A DNA stretch of 53,991 nt from Thermomicrobiales bacterium (GCA_030447415.1 JAUJOZ010000013.1:81035-135025), one strand, 5' to 3'. Positions 36,827 through 45,159 are shown, numbered from the stretch's first letter. The notes: a model not told the origin generated them from the sequence alone. Numbers and translations: made by a program.

Positions 36827-36886
36827 CCGGTCGCCCGCCCGCTCGCCCCCTTGGGCCCGACCCGATTCAGGCGAAAGGACCACGCC

Positions 36887-37261
36887 TCAGCGGCCGTCGT
36901 CCGCCACGACGAACTCCTGGGCGAGGGCGTCGTCGACGTAGAGCGCGTAGTTCCCGGGCGCGAGCTCGACCGGAAAGACCACCTCGAACCGCCCGGTGGC
37001 CGGATCCACGGGCGCGGTCCAGCGCACCCCGACCGGCAGCAGCGCGAGCTCGACCCGCGTGTCACCAGTCTCGACGCGGCCGGCGAACGCCTGCTCCCCA
37101 GGCGCGATGGTGACCTCGCCCGCGGCGTCGAAGTCGAGCCACCCCGTCGCCCAGACGACGAGCGCGACCAGCAGGGCGCAGGCAAGCGCCAGCACCACCG
37201 GCAAGAGGGTCGCGTCCCTGTCCCGACCGGGCTCACCCCGATCCTCGCGTGGTTTAGTCAT
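36887..37261 (-). CDS. membrane-anchored protein of unknown function
   Basis: This 124-residue protein has a charged N-terminus (MTKPREDRGEPGRDRDA), one hydrophobic anchor at about 20-40 (LLPVVLALACALLVALVVW) and a beta-rich domain: VTIAPGEQAFAGRVETGDT, VELALLPVGVRWTAPVD, FEVVFPVELAPGNYALYVDD. PGNYAL and the strand pattern suggest a small Ig/transthyretin-like carbohydrate or carrier fold exposed outside. There is no recognised family. The start of GT4 follows 60 bases downstream in the same direction. Confidence 0.6.
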   Translation of the reverse strand: MTKPREDRGEPGRDRDATLLPVVLALACALLVALVVWATGWLDFDAAGEVTIAPGEQAFAGRVETGDTRVELALLPVGVRWTAPVDPATGRFEVVFPVELAPGNYALYVDDALAQEFVVADDGR

Positions 37262-37326
37262 CCGGTGATCATGGGCGCCTCGCCGGCCTACCCTTCCGGG
37301 AACGGCGGCGCGGCCCTAAGACACAA

Positions 37327-37376
37327 TCAAGCCGGTGGATCGGCGCCCGCGTACAGGCGCCAATCCACCGGCTTGA
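37327..37376 (-). terminator. strong intrinsic terminator after the LPXTG mini-protein gene
   Basis: A 21-base arm (37327-37347) pairs with 37356-37376 with a single mismatch around an 8-base loop. Read on the minus strand it is followed by a T-rich stretch (TTGTGTCTT). Confidence 0.8.
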
Positions 37377-37393
37377 GGCGAGTCGTGCTCGCG

Positions 37394-37645
37394 CTATCGG
37401 GCCGCGCTGGCGCGGTAGCGGCGGGCGATGCTCCCCACGACGATCGCCACGGCGATCAGCGCGAAGACCGTCAGTGCCACCGTCGACAGCTCGGTGGCGA
37501 CCCGAGAGCCACCGTCGCCCGCGCCCGTGTTGGGCAACGTCGAGACGGCGCCGTCGGTGGTGTACTGCGCCAGCGCCGAGACGCTCAGCGCCATTGCGCT
37601 GATGACTGCGGCCAAGCAGGCCGTCACCAATCGCCTCACAAGCAT
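37394..37645 (-). CDS. LPXTG-type cell-surface mini-protein
   Basis: This 83-residue protein has a basic start MLVRRL, a signal peptide TACLAAVISAMALSVSALA (cleavage after ALA-26), a short exposed piece QYTTDGAVST, then LPNTG (37-41), a hydrophobic helix VALTVFALIAVAIVVGS and a basic tail ARRYRASAAR. LPxTG, helix and Arg tail form a classical sortase sorting signal. After signal cleavage and sorting at T-G only about 14 residues would stay attached, which is exceptionally small. It has its own near-consensus promoter and terminator, so it is a single-gene unit. No sortase gene is in the window. It could instead remain as a one-helix membrane protein. Confidence 0.78.
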   Translation of the reverse strand: MLVRRLVTACLAAVISAMALSVSALAQYTTDGAVSTLPNTGAGDGGSRVATELSTVALTVFALIAVAIVVGSIARRYRASAAR

Positions 37646-37716
37646 GCCGTGCTCCCCCCCTCCTCGGTGTACGTTCGGCGCCAAAAAAGCCCAGAGCCTC
37701 CCGGCGGATGCGTTAG

Positions 37717-37745
37717 ACTATAGGACCTGGTTCCCGCGATGTCAA
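37717..37745 (-). promoter_or_regulatory. near-consensus promoter of the LPXTG mini-protein gene
   Basis: On the minus strand TTGACA (37745-37740), a 17-base spacer and TATAGT (37722-37717). The -35 is perfect and the -10 is 5/6. The start point would be near 37710 and the leader about 65 bases. It is the best promoter seen in the window. Confidence 0.82.
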
Positions 37746-37820
37746 TTTGGCGCGGCACCGGAACGCTCGGCGGCGTCGGATCCGCCCGGGTGGCCGGTGG
37801 GTGGAGGGTAAACCGGCGGC

Positions 37821-39023
37821 ATGACGCAACAGGGATCGGGCCTGGCCGCGAAGCTGGCGGCGGGGCAGCCGACAGAGGTCGCACGTCCCCGCCGCGTCGA
37901 GTTCGTCAGCGTCGTCCTGCCCTGCCTGAACGAGGAGGCCGCCGTCGCCGAGACGGTCGCCGAGGCGTGGCGGGGGCTGGCCGTGGCCGGCGTCCCGGGC
38001 GAAGTCATCGTCGTCGACAACGGCTCGACCGACCGCAGCGCCGAGCGCGCCGAGGCGGCCGGCGCTCGCGTTGTTCCCGAGCCAACCCCGGGCTACGGCG
38101 CCGCCCACCTGGCCGGGCTGCGGGCGGCGCGTGGCAACGTCGTCGTCATGGCCGACGCCGACCAGACCTACGACCTGGAAGGGCTGGTTCACCTCCTCCG
38201 GCCTCTGGCCGACGGTGCCGACCTGGTCGTCGGCAGCCGCCTCCAGGGGACCATCGGCCGCGGCGCCATGCCCCGCCTCCACCAGTACGTCGGCACCCCC
38301 GTCCTCACCCGGGCGCTGCGGGTCCTGACCGGGACCCGGCTCTCCGACAGCCAATCCGGCTACCGCGCCTTCTGGTGAGACGACGCGCTGGCGCTTGGCC
38401 TCAAGGCCGCCGGCATGGAGTACGCCTCGGAGATGCTGCTCAAGGCGGGGCGGGCCGGATTGCGCCTGGCGGAGGTGCCGACCGACTACCGGGTTCGGGT
38501 GGGCGAGAGCAAGCTGAGCCCGTTCGGCGACGGGTGGCGGCACGTCCAGATGCTGCTCCTCCTGAGCCCCCACCTGAGCTTGATCGTCCCCGGCCTGGTT
38601 GCGGCCGTGCTCGGGTTGCTGCTATGTGGGTTGTCGCTGGTGGCGCCCGCCGGCGTCGAGATTGCGCGGCTGCGCTGGTTCCCGGTCTTCCTCGGCCCGA
38701 TGCTCCTCATCCTCGGCGCGCAGGCGGCTTTTCTCGGCAGTATTGCCGCCCACCGCTCGTCGCTGACCCCACCCGCGCTGCGGCGCTGGCTCGGCTTCCT
38801 TGACCGCCCGGACGCGGTCAACCGGCTCCTCGGCCGCTTCCTCCTCGTCGCCCTAGCTGGAGTGGGGCTCGACGCCGCCCTACTCGTCGCCTGGCTGGTC
38901 GATCTGTCCGGCGACGCGGTCGTCGGCGTGGCGGGGCTGGCCCAGGCGCTGATCGTGATCGGCGGTTCGGGCATCGCCACCGTCTTCGCCGCCGACTTTT
39001 CCCGGGAGTCGCTCGGTTGGTAG
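37821..39023 (+). CDS. glycosyltransferase family 2 (polyprenyl-phosphate type), interrupted by in-frame TGA
   Basis: The GT-A fold with VSVVLPCLNEEAAVAETVAE, VIVVDNGSTDRSAE, VVMADADQTYDLEGL (the DxD-like metal site DAD), GSRLQGTIGRGAMP and GTRLSDSQSGYRAFW is typical of dolichyl/polyprenyl-phosphate glycosyltransferases. Codon 186 is TGA (38376-38378). The same frame continues DDALALGLKAAGMEYASEML, VPTDYRVRVGESKLSPFGDG and two to four C-terminal helices to 39023. Homologues usually have Arg-Asp-Ala here, so CGA to TGA is the simplest explanation (base error or nonsense mutation). There is no Cys nearby to suggest selenocysteine. Total would be 400 residues. Confidence 0.82.
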
Positions 39024-39196
39024 ACGCCGGGCTGCGGGCGCCAGAACGATGACCTATGCCCGTCGCCCGTCGCGGCGCGATGCCTCATGCCCTCGTTCTA
39101 AAGGCGACGCCGCGGTCGGGACGACAGCCCGCCGAGCATCGCCCCCGCCACGCTGGCAGCCACCGGCCGTCGTTCCTGCCCGCTGCCGCCCGGCGT

Positions 39197-40111
39197 CTAT
39201 GCGAGCCGCGCGTCGAGGAAGCGCGCCAACTGGGCGCGGGCGACGTCGTCGAGTCGGGCGGCGGGTTGGCGCCGGTGGGCAGAGCCAAACAGGCCGCGCT
39301 GGCGGAGCTCCTCCTTGGCGGCGGCGACCGAGTGATCCACCGACTGCATCGTCCACAGAAGGAACGGGAGCTCGGTGGCGAAGACGGTCGCCGCGCCGGC
39401 GATATCGCCCGCGTCGTACCGGTCCTGGATCGTGGCGAAGAGGCGGGTAAAGTTCGGGGCCGGCATGCTGCCGATGGCGCCGCGCTCCAGGGCGTCGAGG
39501 ATGCCGAGACCGCCCCAGCCGCTGAAGCTCCGCAGCCTCCCCGACGATAGGGCGAGCGTGGCGGAGATCGTCTCTCCCTGCGGCATTCCCTCCATCTTGA
39601 CGTAACGCAGGTTCGGGATCTCCGCGTTCAGCCGGGCCAGGAACGGGGGCGGCATCACCACGCCGGTGAGCTGAGGCGCGTCCTGGACGATTACGTCGAC
39701 GGCGCCCGCGGCCGCCGCGACGCGGCGGTAGTAGCCGGCCAGATCCTCGGCGTCGGGTTTGACGAAGGACGGGGGCAGGACCATCAGCGCGTCGGCGCCG
39801 AGTCGCGTCGCCCGGCGCGCCCGCTCCACCGCCGGGTCCGTCCCCGCCGCGCCGGCCGAGACGACGACCGGCACCCGCCCGCCGACGGCCGCCACGACCG
39901 TGCGGACGACCTCGTCGCGCTCTCCCTCGGTCAGCTTGTATCCCTCGCTGGCAATGGCGAGACAGGCGACGCCCCGCGCCCCCTCGCCGAGCACCCACGC
40001 CACCTCCGCCTCAAGGCTCGGTAGGTCGAGCCCGCCATCCTCGGCGAACGGGGTGCAGAGGATGGGAATGCAGCCGCTCAACTCAGTGGCAACGGGGCGT
40101 GACTCATCCAT
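39197..40111 (-). CDS. dihydrodipicolinate synthase/N-acetylneuraminate lyase family aldolase
   Basis: This 304-residue class I aldolase TIM barrel has GCIPILCTPFAEDGGLDL (N-terminal strand), ASEGYKLTEGER (the usual GTTGE is replaced by ASEG), VVVSAGAAGT, VIVQDAPQLTGV and RYVKMEG with Schiff-base Lys172. Loss of the canonical GTTGE/Tyr set argues against lysine biosynthesis and for sugar-acid cleavage or dehydration (KDG aldolase, 5-dehydro-4-deoxyglucarate dehydratase-like). The start overlaps the Nudix gene's end by 8 bases, making it the third gene of a coupled operon after the enolase-superfamily and Nudix genes. Confidence 0.85.
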   Translation of the reverse strand: MDESRPVATELSGCIPILCTPFAEDGGLDLPSLEAEVAWVLGEGARGVACLAIASEGYKLTEGERDEVVRTVVAAVGGRVPVVVSAGAAGTDPAVERARRATRLGADALMVLPPSFVKPDAEDLAGYYRRVAAAAGAVDVIVQDAPQLTGVVMPPPFLARLNAEIPNLRYVKMEGMPQGETISATLALSSGRLRSFSGWGGLGILDALERGAIGSMPAPNFTRLFATIQDRYDAGDIAGAATVFATELPFLLWTMQSVDHSVAAAKEELRQRGLFGSAHRRQPAARLDDVARAQLARFLDARLA

Positions 40112-40541
40112 GTCCGAACCCGCGGGCCTCCGGCGGCCAGCCGTCCGTGATGGCGGCGACCACCATCCGGGCGACGCAGGCCGGAAGGACGGGGCGGCGC
40201 GAGACCTCGTCCACCGGCACCCAGACGGGGGTGTAGGATCCCTGCTCCGGACCGGCGCGGCCGGTGGCCTCGGGTCCGGCGCCGGTGCCGAGTTCGCCAC
40301 CGACGACCGTTGCCCGGAAGAAGAGCTGGGGCTCGCCGTCGAAGACGATCTCAGCGACGAGGTCTCCCACCTCCACCTCGAGACCGAGTTCCTCCAGGAT
40401 CTCCCGGGCGACGGCCTGCGCCGGCAACTCGTTGGGCTCGACCCCACCGCCGGGGAAGACGTCGTAACGGTGGTTCCCGCGGCGCCGCTCGATAAGGACA
40501 ATCTTCGCGTCCTGGACGATCAAGGCGCGTGCCCGTGTCAT
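40104..40541 (-). CDS. Nudix hydrolase
   Basis: This 145-residue protein carries the complete Nudix box GGGVEPNELPAQAVAREILE-ELGLEV (G-x5-E-x7-R-E-U-x-E-E-x-G-U). ARALIVQDAKIVLIERRRG precedes it and NHRYDVFPGGG gives the MutT-like entry. It cleaves a nucleoside diphosphate linked to some other group. The ATG at 40541 overlaps the upstream stop (ATGA) with AGGA upstream, and its stop overlaps the DapA-like start. It sits between two sugar-acid-type enzymes, unusual for a house-cleaning Nudix. It may process a nucleotide-activated or ADP-ribose-like intermediate; that is inference. Confidence 0.88.
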   Translation of the reverse strand: MTRARALIVQDAKIVLIERRRGNHRYDVFPGGGVEPNELPAQAVAREILEELGLEVEVGDLVAEIVFDGEPQLFFRATVVGGELGTGAGPEATGRAGPEQGSYTPVWVPVDEVSRRPVLPACVARMVVAAITDGWPPEARGFGHG

Positions 40542-41773
40542 AACCGTCCTGACCTCATCGGCGCCGGTTCGGCGTCCTGGTCGGCGGCCGCGACGGTGGC
40601 TGCCGTCGGTGGCGGGGGCGTGCGCTCGCCTTCGCGGCGCTCCCACCCGGGGGCGAAGAGCGGCAGGAAGTTGGAGACTTCGTAGGGGTGCTTCTCCAGC
40701 TCGGGCCAGTTCAGCTCGACCCCGAGCCCGGGACGGGTCGGAACCTGGAGGCGGCCTTCGACGACCTCGGCCGGATGGTCGATCAACGCCCGCTCCCAGG
40801 AGACGTTGAACTCGTCGAACAGCTCCTGGACCAGCAGGTTCGGGGTGCAGGCGCCGAGCTGGATGCAGGTGGCGGTCGAGATCGGTCCCTGGGCGTTGTG
40901 GGGAGCGACGACGGCGTAGTGGGCGTCGGCCATGGCGCAGACCTGGCGCGTCCGCCAGACACCCCCCATGCTCCCCGGCTCCGGCTGCAGGATGTGGACG
41001 GCGTTGTGGGCCAGCAGCTCGGCGAACTGGTGGGTGGAGGAGTAGCTCTCGCCGGTGGCGACCGGCACGCCGATCTTGCGGGCGACCTCGACGACGGCGT
41101 CGATCTTGAGGTGGTGCGTCGGCTCCTCGAACCAGGTTGGCTCGAACTCGGCCAGCCGCTCGCCCAGCCAGACCGCCTCGGCCACGCTGAAGCGGCTGTG
41201 TCCCTCGATCATCAACTCGACCGCGGGGCCGACCGCTTCCCGTACGGCGCGGACGATGTCGAGCGACAGTCTGCGCTCGGCCGGGTCCATCGTCCGGTAG
41301 GCGGCGCCGAAGGGGTCGAACTTGAGCGCCCGGTAGCCCCGCCCGACGACCGCCTCGGCGCGCTCGGCGAAGCTCTCGGGAGTGCGCGGCCCGACGTACC
41401 AGCCGTTGGCGTAGGTCGGCAGCGTCTCGTGGTAGCGCCCGCCGAGGAGGTCGTAGATCGGGCGGCCGGTCGCCTTGCCGATAATGTCCCAGCAGGCGAC
41501 CTCGATGGCGGCGACGGCGTTCATGTGGATCTGGCCGCCCTCGGAGTAGAGGTCGCGGGTCATCCGCTGGAAGATCGTCTCAACCTGGAAGGGGTCCATC
41601 CCCTCGTAGCGGGGGGCCAGCTCGTGGACCGCGGCCTCGACCGTCTTGGCGAAGGCGTTGAGCGTGCCCTCGCCGACGCCGAACAGCCCCGGCTGGTCAG
41701 TGTCGAGCCGCACGAAGAGCCAGTTCTTCCAGGGGTTGCCGACGACATACGTCGTCGCACGAGTGATTCGCAC
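40538..41773 (-). CDS. mandelate racemase/muconate lactonizing enzyme family (sugar-acid dehydratase-like)
   Basis: This 411-residue enolase-superfamily enzyme starts at GTG 41773, with AAGGAG 7 bases upstream. The capping domain begins VRITRATTYVVGNPW. Barrel residues are visible: Lys151 (KFDPFG), metal ligands Glu190 (MIEGH), Glu216 (FEEPTH) and Glu242 (GES), and His292 (APHNAQGP). KFDPFG and APHNAQGPI resemble galactonate/gluconate-type acid-sugar dehydratases. The C-terminal 40 residues are a low-complexity extension. It is first of three overlapping genes; the DapA-like aldolase would cleave the 2-keto-3-deoxy product. Confidence 0.88.
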   Translation of the reverse strand: MRITRATTYVVGNPWKNWLFVRLDTDQPGLFGVGEGTLNAFAKTVEAAVHELAPRYEGMDPFQVETIFQRMTRDLYSEGGQIHMNAVAAIEVACWDIIGKATGRPIYDLLGGRYHETLPTYANGWYVGPRTPESFAERAEAVVGRGYRALKFDPFGAAYRTMDPAERRLSLDIVRAVREAVGPAVELMIEGHSRFSVAEAVWLGERLAEFEPTWFEEPTHHLKIDAVVEVARKIGVPVATGESYSSTHQFAELLAHNAVHILQPEPGSMGGVWRTRQVCAMADAHYAVVAPHNAQGPISTATCIQLGACTPNLLVQELFDEFNVSWERALIDHPAEVVEGRLQVPTRPGLGVELNWPELEKHPYEVSNFLPLFAPGWERREGERTPPPPTAATVAAADQDAEPAPMRSGRL

Positions 41774-42010
41774 GCCTCGCTCCTTCCCATGCGGAGAACC
41801 GCCCCTCGGCCGGGAAGGGCGCGAGGACGATTCTAGCCCGCCCGCGGCGAACGTCATTGCCCGGGGGGCAGCCTCACAGTCGGGAACGCGAAGAAATAGC
41901 GCGCGGCAGCGGTGTGACGCGGGATGTGGAACATGAGACGGAGGTCGTCGTGCAGCGTGGACCGTCCTAGAAGCTCTCTCAATACGCCTGGGACGGATGA
42001 TACGGGCGAC

Positions 42011-43543
42011 TCATCCCGCCTTCACGAACTCCCGGGGTCGTAGCTCGGCGTCAACCTCCGCGCCGATGCGGACGACGATTCCGGGCAGGGCCGCCATATC
42101 CGCCTCACTGGTCCGGAAGTTGACCACGCAGGCGCGTAGCAGGAACGCCCCGCCGACCACCGCATTGGAGATGTAGGCCTCCCCGCTCTCCTGCAACCGC
42201 GTCAGCAGTTCGGAGTTGAGCCGGTTAAGGTAGGTCTCGACGGCCTCGTCGCCGGGCTCAAGGTCGGGCGGGACGTAGCGGAAGGTCGTGATGCTCAGAT
42301 CCTGGGTGCGGGGTTCGAGGCCCGGACATGCGTCGACGTGCCGGTGCAGCGACCGGGCGAGCGCAATGTCCTCCGCGATCATGCCGGCGTACCCCTCGCG
42401 GCCGGCCTGCCGCAGGCCCAGCCAAACCTTCAGGGCACGGAATCCCCGCGAGTTTTGCGGCCCGTGCTCGTAGAAATTGATTGGCGCCTCGTCGGACGCA
42501 TCGAGGTGGTAGTACGGCGGACGGTAGCTGAAGGTATCGAGCAGCGCCCGCGGATTCCGCACCAGGGTGCAGCCCGCTTCAAGCGGGGCGTAGAGCCATT
42601 TATGGGGGTCGACCGCCACGGAGTCAGCCTCTCGCAACCCCACGAGGTCCGGCGGGGCATCCGGCACTGCCGCGGCGAACCCGCTGTAGGCGCCGTCGAC
42701 GTGGAACCAGAGCCCGTGCTCCCGGCAAATGGCGGCCAGCTCGGGGAGCGGGTCGATCGCGCCAGTGCTGACGGAGCCGGCCGTTCCGACCACCAGGAAC
42801 GGCCGGTCACCCGCCGCCTGGTCGGTGCGGATGGCATCGCGCAGTGCGGCGGCGTCCATCCGCAGGCGGGCGTCCGTCGGGATCCACCGAACCGCGTCGG
42901 TCCCCAAGCCGAAGAGATCGGCCGCCTTCTGCAGCCAGGTGTGGGTCTCCGTCGAGGCGTAGGCTCGTAGCGTTCCTCCCGGGTTCGCGGCCATCCCGGC
43001 CGCCCGCACGTCCCAGCCGGCCTTCGCTCGGCGGGCGGCCAACAGGCCGACAAAGTTGGCCATGTTGCCGCCGCTGACCAGGAGTCCACCGCACGAGGGC
43101 GGATACCCCAGCAACTCGGCGATCCAGCGCACCGTCTGGAGTTCGATCTCGGTCGCCATCGGAGCGAGTGTCCACCCGCCGACGTTCGGGTTCACCGCGG
43201 CCGCGAGCAGGTCGCCAAGCGCCCCGACCGGCGCGGGCGAGGAGGTGATATATCCGAAGAACCGCGGATGGCCGTTGAGCGTCGAGTGGTCGAACAGCAG
43301 CGAGGCTGCCTCCTCGAGCAGCAAACCCGGGTCGCTGCCCCGTTGGGGCAGGCCGTCCCCGTCGAGGGCGGTGCGGACGGCGACGGGCGATTCCCCCGGG
43401 GTGACTGGTCGCTTCGGCAGGCCAGCGAGGAACTCGGCGACTCGGTCGACCAGTTGGTGGCCGAGCGTTCGGAACTCGTCCGGGCTCATCTCGAGGGGCG
43501 CGAAGCGCTGCCCAGGATCCTCGCCATGCTTCGTCATTGCCAT
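42011..43543 (-). CDS. pyridoxal-phosphate-dependent amino-acid decarboxylase (group II, aromatic type)
   Basis: This 510-residue fold-type I PLP enzyme has HPRFFGYITSSPAPVGALGD, a cofactor region LLVSGGNMANFVGLLAARR, His201 (ETHTW, ring stacking), Asp283 (HVDGAYSG) and the Schiff-base Lys315 (DPHKWLYAP). These match aromatic-L-amino-acid/tyrosine/tryptophan decarboxylases, and PHKWL is strongly diagnostic. It probably makes an aryl-ethylamine or related amine. GGAGG lies 10 bases upstream of the ATG at 43543 (MAMTKHG). The frame is intact. A TATACT -10 box lies about 60 bases upstream. It is 237 bases from the enolase-superfamily gene in the same direction, probably a separate unit. Confidence 0.92.
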   Translation of the reverse strand: MAMTKHGEDPGQRFAPLEMSPDEFRTLGHQLVDRVAEFLAGLPKRPVTPGESPVAVRTALDGDGLPQRGSDPGLLLEEAASLLFDHSTLNGHPRFFGYITSSPAPVGALGDLLAAAVNPNVGGWTLAPMATEIELQTVRWIAELLGYPPSCGGLLVSGGNMANFVGLLAARRAKAGWDVRAAGMAANPGGTLRAYASTETHTWLQKAADLFGLGTDAVRWIPTDARLRMDAAALRDAIRTDQAAGDRPFLVVGTAGSVSTGAIDPLPELAAICREHGLWFHVDGAYSGFAAAVPDAPPDLVGLREADSVAVDPHKWLYAPLEAGCTLVRNPRALLDTFSYRPPYYHLDASDEAPINFYEHGPQNSRGFRALKVWLGLRQAGREGYAGMIAEDIALARSLHRHVDACPGLEPRTQDLSITTFRYVPPDLEPGDEAVETYLNRLNSELLTRLQESGEAYISNAVVGGAFLLRACVVNFRTSEADMAALPGIVVRIGAEVDAELRPREFVKAG

Positions 43544-43921
43544 TGGCCGCTCGCCTCCGGAGGTCTTCCGCCGACACCGAACCCTTGCTTGCGAACGGAC
43601 GCCAGTATAGGACCAGGAGCTTTGGACCGAAATCAGGTGTGCGAGTCGGTGTGGATGAGGATCAATTGGAACATTCCAGCTACCGCGGACAGCACTGGAC
43701 TGCCCCTGGGTCTCCATGACCAACGCGCCACGCCAGGACACGCGTCCTCTTGTAGTAGCGGGGGAAGGCCGGCCCTCCTCCACCCTTGCAGGAAGAAGGG
43801 TGCGAACGGCTCCCCTGTCGGAAGCCAGAGGGGGAAGCCGGCCTTCTGGAGTCTCTCGTTATCCAGCCTTCGGCATGCTCTGGTCTGTTGTCTCACGACC
43901 GAGCGACGCCCCGGTCTCGCG
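43544..43921. other. intergenic region with promoter box and hairpins
   Basis: 378 bases with no recognised gene. Minus-strand TATACT at 43604-43609 is a likely -10 for the decarboxylase. GGGGGAAGGCCGGCC and GGGGGAAGCCGGCC occur as near-repeats near 43770 and 43830. Confidence 0.5.
43808..43839 (-). terminator. hairpin after the PhnB-like gene
   Basis: GGCTCCCCT (43808-43816) pairs with AGGGGGAAGCC (43829-43839) with a small bulge, downstream of the PhnB-like stop on the minus strand. A second 7-bp hairpin (CACCCTT/AAGGGTG) lies next to it at about 43786-43804. Confidence 0.4.
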
Positions 43922-44398
43922 CTATTCCTGCTCGTAGGCGTGCTTGAGTGCTGCGATGTCGATCTTCGTCATCTGCAGCATTGCCTGCATGACCCTGTTG
44001 GACTTCGCCGGGTCGGGGTCCTGCAGCAGCTCAACCAGGATCGACGGGACGACCTGCCAGGAGAGGCCGAACCGGTCTTTCAGCCAGCCGCACTGACTCG
44101 TTTCTCCGCCTTCGGACAGCTTGTCCCAGAAGTAGTCGACCTCTTCCTGCGTCTTGCAGTCGATCAGGAACGAGATGGCCTCCGTGAACCGGAAATGCGG
44201 GCCACCGTTCAGCGCGATGAACTCCTGCCCGTCGAGGCGGAACGTGGCGGTCAGGACCGTCCCCGCTGGCATGGGGCCGGCATCGCCGTAGTGGCTGACG
44301 TTCAGGATCTCCGAGTTCTCGAAGATCGAGACGTAGAAATGCATCGCCTCCTCGGCTTGGTTGTCGAACCACAGGTTGGGGGTGATTTTCTGCGTCAT
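43922..44398 (-). CDS. PhnB-like VOC protein (3-demethylubiquinone methyltransferase-like fold)
   Basis: This 158-residue protein is of the YjdN/PhnB '3-dmu-9_3-mt' type: ITPNLWFDNQAEEAMHFYVS, TVLTATFRLDGQEFIALNGG, FRFTEAISFLIDCKTQEEVD, WDKLSEGG, CGWLKDRFGLSWQVVPSIL and a C-terminal helix VMQAMLQMTKIDIAALKHAYEQE. The fold is VOC, and enzyme activity is unproved for most members; the methyltransferase name is historical. GAGGAG precedes the ATG. Codon use is a little less GC-rich than that of its neighbours, so recent acquisition is possible. Confidence 0.88.
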   Translation of the reverse strand: MTQKITPNLWFDNQAEEAMHFYVSIFENSEILNVSHYGDAGPMPAGTVLTATFRLDGQEFIALNGGPHFRFTEAISFLIDCKTQEEVDYFWDKLSEGGETSQCGWLKDRFGLSWQVVPSILVELLQDPDPAKSNRVMQAMLQMTKIDIAALKHAYEQE

Positions 44399-45159
44399 CG
44401 TGTGCTCCTCATGTTCGTCGAGCGGATGGCCGACAGCATCCGAGGCCCCGGCACCATGCCGGATGCCTCGACTCTTGGTCGATTGGACAGGCCCGCAATC
44501 GACAATCGGGTGATCAGCGATGCTCCTTCTTCAATATCCACTGCATGAACAGCTCGATCGCCAGCTTGGAAGTGGCATCCTCCGGGGTGTGCGGGCCTGT
44601 CGGATGCGTCGGCCTCGCGGCTGGTCGCCTCCCCGACGTTGAGCCGTTCGGCCCTAAAGCTAACGACGCGCGTCCTCATGATGCCCGCGAGTTGGAACGG
44701 CATCATGGCGGAACGGCTTGCGGTCGCGGAGGAATCGAAACGGACTCGTCTGTCGGCGTTGCTTACCGTGAATGCCAGGGAGGCTACTGTCACGTTCTCA
44801 GCGACGGCGCCATCCCAAGCTAGCAGGGAGGCCGAGGCGAGAGCCCCGGATGATCCGAAGACCGCTCGGATGGAGTGACGCCCGGTGCAGTTGCAGGCGT
44901 TTTCGAAGCGTGGTCCCTCACCCTTGGCGTCCCCGGGAGAACCGCTCGGCACCGGCATGGAGAAGCTTGGGACAAACGTGACCAAGAGAGCTGGGAGTTC
45001 GTCCCGAGCGAATGCGAACGTGACCGTCGTTGGGGAAGGGCCAGCGGTTGGATAGTCCGCCGACCGCCACCCTCGCGGTAACTCGACGAAGCCGAAGACG
45101 TTGGCGCTGCGGTGGCGCTGGTCCTCCTCGCCACGCCGGGCGGGGTGTATTGCGCTCAC
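44395..45159 (-). CDS. open reading frame of uncertain reality
   Basis: A 254-codon open frame ends in TGA overlapping the PhnB-like start (ATGA). The N-terminal part is charged, the centre is rich in Val/Ser/Thr/Phe/Ala: TVTFAFARDELPALLVTFVP, SSGALASASLLAWDGAVAEN, VTVASLAFTVSN. No family is recognised and no convincing start or ribosome site is seen. In another minus frame a short tail EDATSKLAIELFMQWILKK ends at 44514 and also looks protein-like. Together they suggest either a chance frame in a degraded region or an error-broken gene. About 110 bases follow before the dehalogenase-like gene ends. Confidence 0.25.
   Translation of the reverse strand: MSAIHPARRGEEDQRHRSANVFGFVELPRGWRSADYPTAGPSPTTVTFAFARDELPALLVTFVPSFSMPVPSGSPGDAKGEGPRFENACNCTGRHSIRAVFGSSGALASASLLAWDGAVAENVTVASLAFTVSNADRRVRFDSSATASRSAMMPFQLAGIMRTRVVSFRAERLNVGEATSREADASDRPAHPGGCHFQAGDRAVHAVDIEEGASLITRLSIAGLSNRPRVEASGMVPGPRMLSAIRSTNMRSTR

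Noticed and set aside
37821..39023. Selenocysteine at the GT2 in-frame TGA
   Set aside because: The position is not a redox cysteine in this family, and Arg codon CGA differs by one base, so a nonsense change or base error is simpler.
39197..40111. dapA of lysine biosynthesis
   Set aside because: The GTTGE and catalytic Tyr context is changed, and the operon partners point to sugar-acid metabolism.
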